Source: Pirellulales bacterium
GTDB lineage: Bacteria; Planctomycetota; Planctomycetia; Pirellulales; JALHPA01
Direction: 5' to 3'
DNA length: 6,496 bases
Assembly (NCBI GenBank): GCA_022842745.1
Contig: JALHPA010000162.1
Span: 1 to 6,496, forward strand
The notes beneath the pieces were generated by a model. It did no database searches. It saw nothing but the letters and a program-made list of their open reading frames with translations, and was not told where the DNA came from. Shown piece by piece: positions 5,012 through 6,496 of this stretch (position 1 is its first letter; the number at the start of each line of letters is the position of its first letter). A program made the translations under genes and the position numbers.

Positions 5012-6496
5012 ATGCAGCGACTGCAAGGAATCGCCGTTTCGCCGGGCGTGGCCATCGGCGAAGCGATGGTCATGGATAACGAGGGATTTCGTATCCCCCG
5101 GCGGTTCGTTTCGCGCGACGCCGTCGAAGACGAAATGCAGCGCATGCACGCGGCCATCGAGGCGGCGGGGCAGGAGATCGAGCGCAACCGCGACGTGGTC
5201 TCGCGCGAACTGGGGCCGCAATACGGCGCGATCTTCTCGGCCCATCTGCAAATGCTCAACGATCCGCGGTTGCGGAGCGAGCTGGACGCCATGGTCGGCG
5301 ACCGCCATTATTCGCCAGAGTACGCGGTCAGCCGCACCCTGCGCCGCCACGCCAAGGTTTTTCAGGCCATCCAGAGCAGCTACCTGGCGGAGCGGGCCAC
5401 CGACATCTTCGACATCGAAAAGCGCCTCCTGCGCAATTTGCTCGGGCGGCGGCGAGAGGAATTGTCGAGCTTGACGGTGCCGGTCGTCGTATTGGCCCAC
5501 AACCTCACCCCCAGCGAAACTGCGAATTTGGACCGCAAGCTGGTGCGCGGTTTCGTGACCGAGGTGGGGGGAGCGGGTAGTCACACTGCGATCGTGGCGG
5601 AGGGTATGGAAATTCCCGCGGTGGTCGGCATCGGTCCCTTCTTGACGGACGTCTCCGGCGGCGATCTGGTGATCATCGACGGGGACAACGGCCTCGTCAT
5701 CCTGCAGCCAGACGAGGAAACGATCGCCCGCTACCGGCACGAGGCCGAGCAGCAGCGGACGTTCGCCGCGCGGCTGGTCGAGCTGCGCGATCTGCCGGCG
5801 GAAACCGCCTGCGGCACGCGGGTCCAGTTGTACGGAAACATCGAGTTTCCGCACGAGGTGGATCAATGCCTGGAGCGGGGCGCCAACGGAATTGGCCTCT
5901 ACCGCACCGAGTTTCTCTATTTGACCTCCGACCGGGAGCCGACCGAGGAGGTTCATTATCAGGCCTATCAGCGGGTGTTGCAGGCGATGGCCAACCGCCC
6001 GGTGGTGGTCCGCACGCTCGATCTCGGGGCGGACAAGCTGAATCGCAACGTCAGCCCGGAGGAAGAGCGCAATCCCTGTCTGGGCTTGCGCAGCATCCGG
6101 CTCTCCCTCCGCGACCTGCCGTTGTTTCGCACGCAGTTGCGGGCCATTCTCCGCGCCAGCGTGCTGGGCGATCTGCGGATCATGTTTCCGCTGATTACCA
6201 CGATCATGGAACTGCGCCAGGCCAAAATGGTGTTGTCCGACGTGATGGAGGATTTGGAGGAAAGCGGCATCCCTTTCAATCGCGATATTCCAGTCGGAAT
6301 GATGGTGGAAGTCCCCGCGGCGGTGATGATGATCGATCACTTCGTCGACGAGGTCGACTTCGTCAGCATCGGGACCAACGACCTGATCCAATACGCGCTG
6401 GCCGTCGATCGTTCCAACAAGGAAGTGGCCGGGCTGTACAACTCCTGCGATCCCGCGATCCTGCGGCTGATCGACATGACGGTGAAGGCCGCCGGT
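5012..6496 (+). CDS. ptsI: PTS enzyme I (PEP-protein phosphotransferase), 3' end beyond the window
   Basis: Autophosphorylates with phosphoenolpyruvate and passes the phosphate to HPr. The frame is open from 5012 to the last base, giving 495 residues of an expected ~575-590. The protein opens with LQGIAVSPGVAIG, has the helical HPr-binding region (about 30-145), then the swivelling phosphohistidine domain with His191 in GGAGSHTAIVAEGMEIPAVVG, then the PEP-binding barrel: GIGLYRTEFLYL (Arg298), RTLDLGADK (Arg334), NPCLGLRSIR, Glu433 in MMVEVPAA, and SIGTNDLIQYALAVDR (Asp457). These sit two residues beyond their E. coli counterparts, so the catalytic cysteine should be near residue 504, just outside the window. 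There is no N-terminal GAF domain, so it is ptsI-like rather than true ptsP, although automated pipelines may use either symbol. ATG 5012 gives the usual short lead; in-frame ATG 4943 would add 23 Ala/Arg-rich residues. Ribosome binding sites are weak for both. Confidence 0.93.
   Translation, partial: MQRLQGIAVSPGVAIGEAMVMDNEGFRIPRRFVSRDAVEDEMQRMHAAIEAAGQEIERNRDVVSRELGPQYGAIFSAHLQMLNDPRLRSELDAMVGDRHYSPEYAVSRTLRRHAKVFQAIQSSYLAERATDIFDIEKRLLRNLLGRRREELSSLTVPVVVLAHNLTPSETANLDRKLVRGFVTEVGGAGSHTAIVAEGMEIPAVVGIGPFLTDVSGGDLVIIDGDNGLVILQPDEETIARYRHEAEQQRTFAARLVELRDLPAETACGTRVQLYGNIEFPHEVDQCLERGANGIGLYRTEFLYLTSDREPTEEVHYQAYQRVLQAMANRPVVVRTLDLGADKLNRNVSPEEERNPCLGLRSIRLSLRDLPLFRTQLRAILRASVLGDLRIMFPLITTIMELRQAKMVLSDVMEDLEESGIPFNRDIPVGMMVEVPAAVMMIDHFVDEVDFVSIGTNDLIQYALAVDRSNKEVAGLYNSCDPAILRLIDMTVKAAG

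Noticed and set aside
4670..6391. 573-codon open frame on the minus strand
   Set aside because: It covers enzyme I, whose conserved motifs read clearly on the + strand. The antisense protein is rich in His, Asp and Arg without recognisable motifs.

Overview
The window is GC-rich and densely coded on the + strand only. It looks like a planctomycete (Pirellulales-type) chromosome. That placement is an inference from two things: a secreted zinc metalloprotease of the DUF5117/DUF4953 (met-zincin) family, a type I believe is common in planctomycetes, and a compact cluster of ribosome hibernation factor, PTS IIA, HPr and enzyme I genes without sugar permeases. No database search was possible, so the phylum call is moderate in confidence.

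Layout. Positions 1-116 are a short upstream region with a 10-bp direct repeat. Positions 117-2858 encode a 913-residue exported metalloprotease. Positions 2859-3198 are a non-coding gap with several GC-rich hairpins behind the protease gene, a good sigma70-like promoter and a stem-loop in the presumed leader of the next operon. Positions 3199-3645 encode a ribosome hibernation/modulation factor (HPF/RaiA) with an unusual acidic repeat tail. Positions 3744-4220 encode a IIA protein of the PtsN/fructose type, and 4259-4555 encode HPr. Positions 4556-5011 are 456 bases with no convincing gene but some hairpins. From 5012 to the window edge runs enzyme I, cut off about nine residues before its expected catalytic cysteine.

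How the genes work together. Enzyme I takes phosphate from PEP onto a histidine and passes it to His19 of HPr, which can pass it to His69 of the IIA protein. With no IIB/IIC transport components in view, the chain looks more like a regulatory phosphorelay (as in PTS-Ntr) than a sugar uptake system. The neighbouring HPF gene echoes the hpf-ptsN linkage of proteobacterial rpoN operons and suggests coupling of energy or nutrient state to ribosome hibernation. HPr also keeps the Ser46-type site used by HPr kinase, although no hprK gene lies in the window. The protease gene appears to be a separate transcription unit with no evident functional tie.

I saw no RNA genes, CRISPR arrays, insertion sequences or phage genes, and no clear sign of a wholly new system. 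The most distinctive points are the acidic TDSDN-repeat tail on HPF, the permease-less HPF/IIA/HPr/EI cluster, and the long structured gap ahead of enzyme I.
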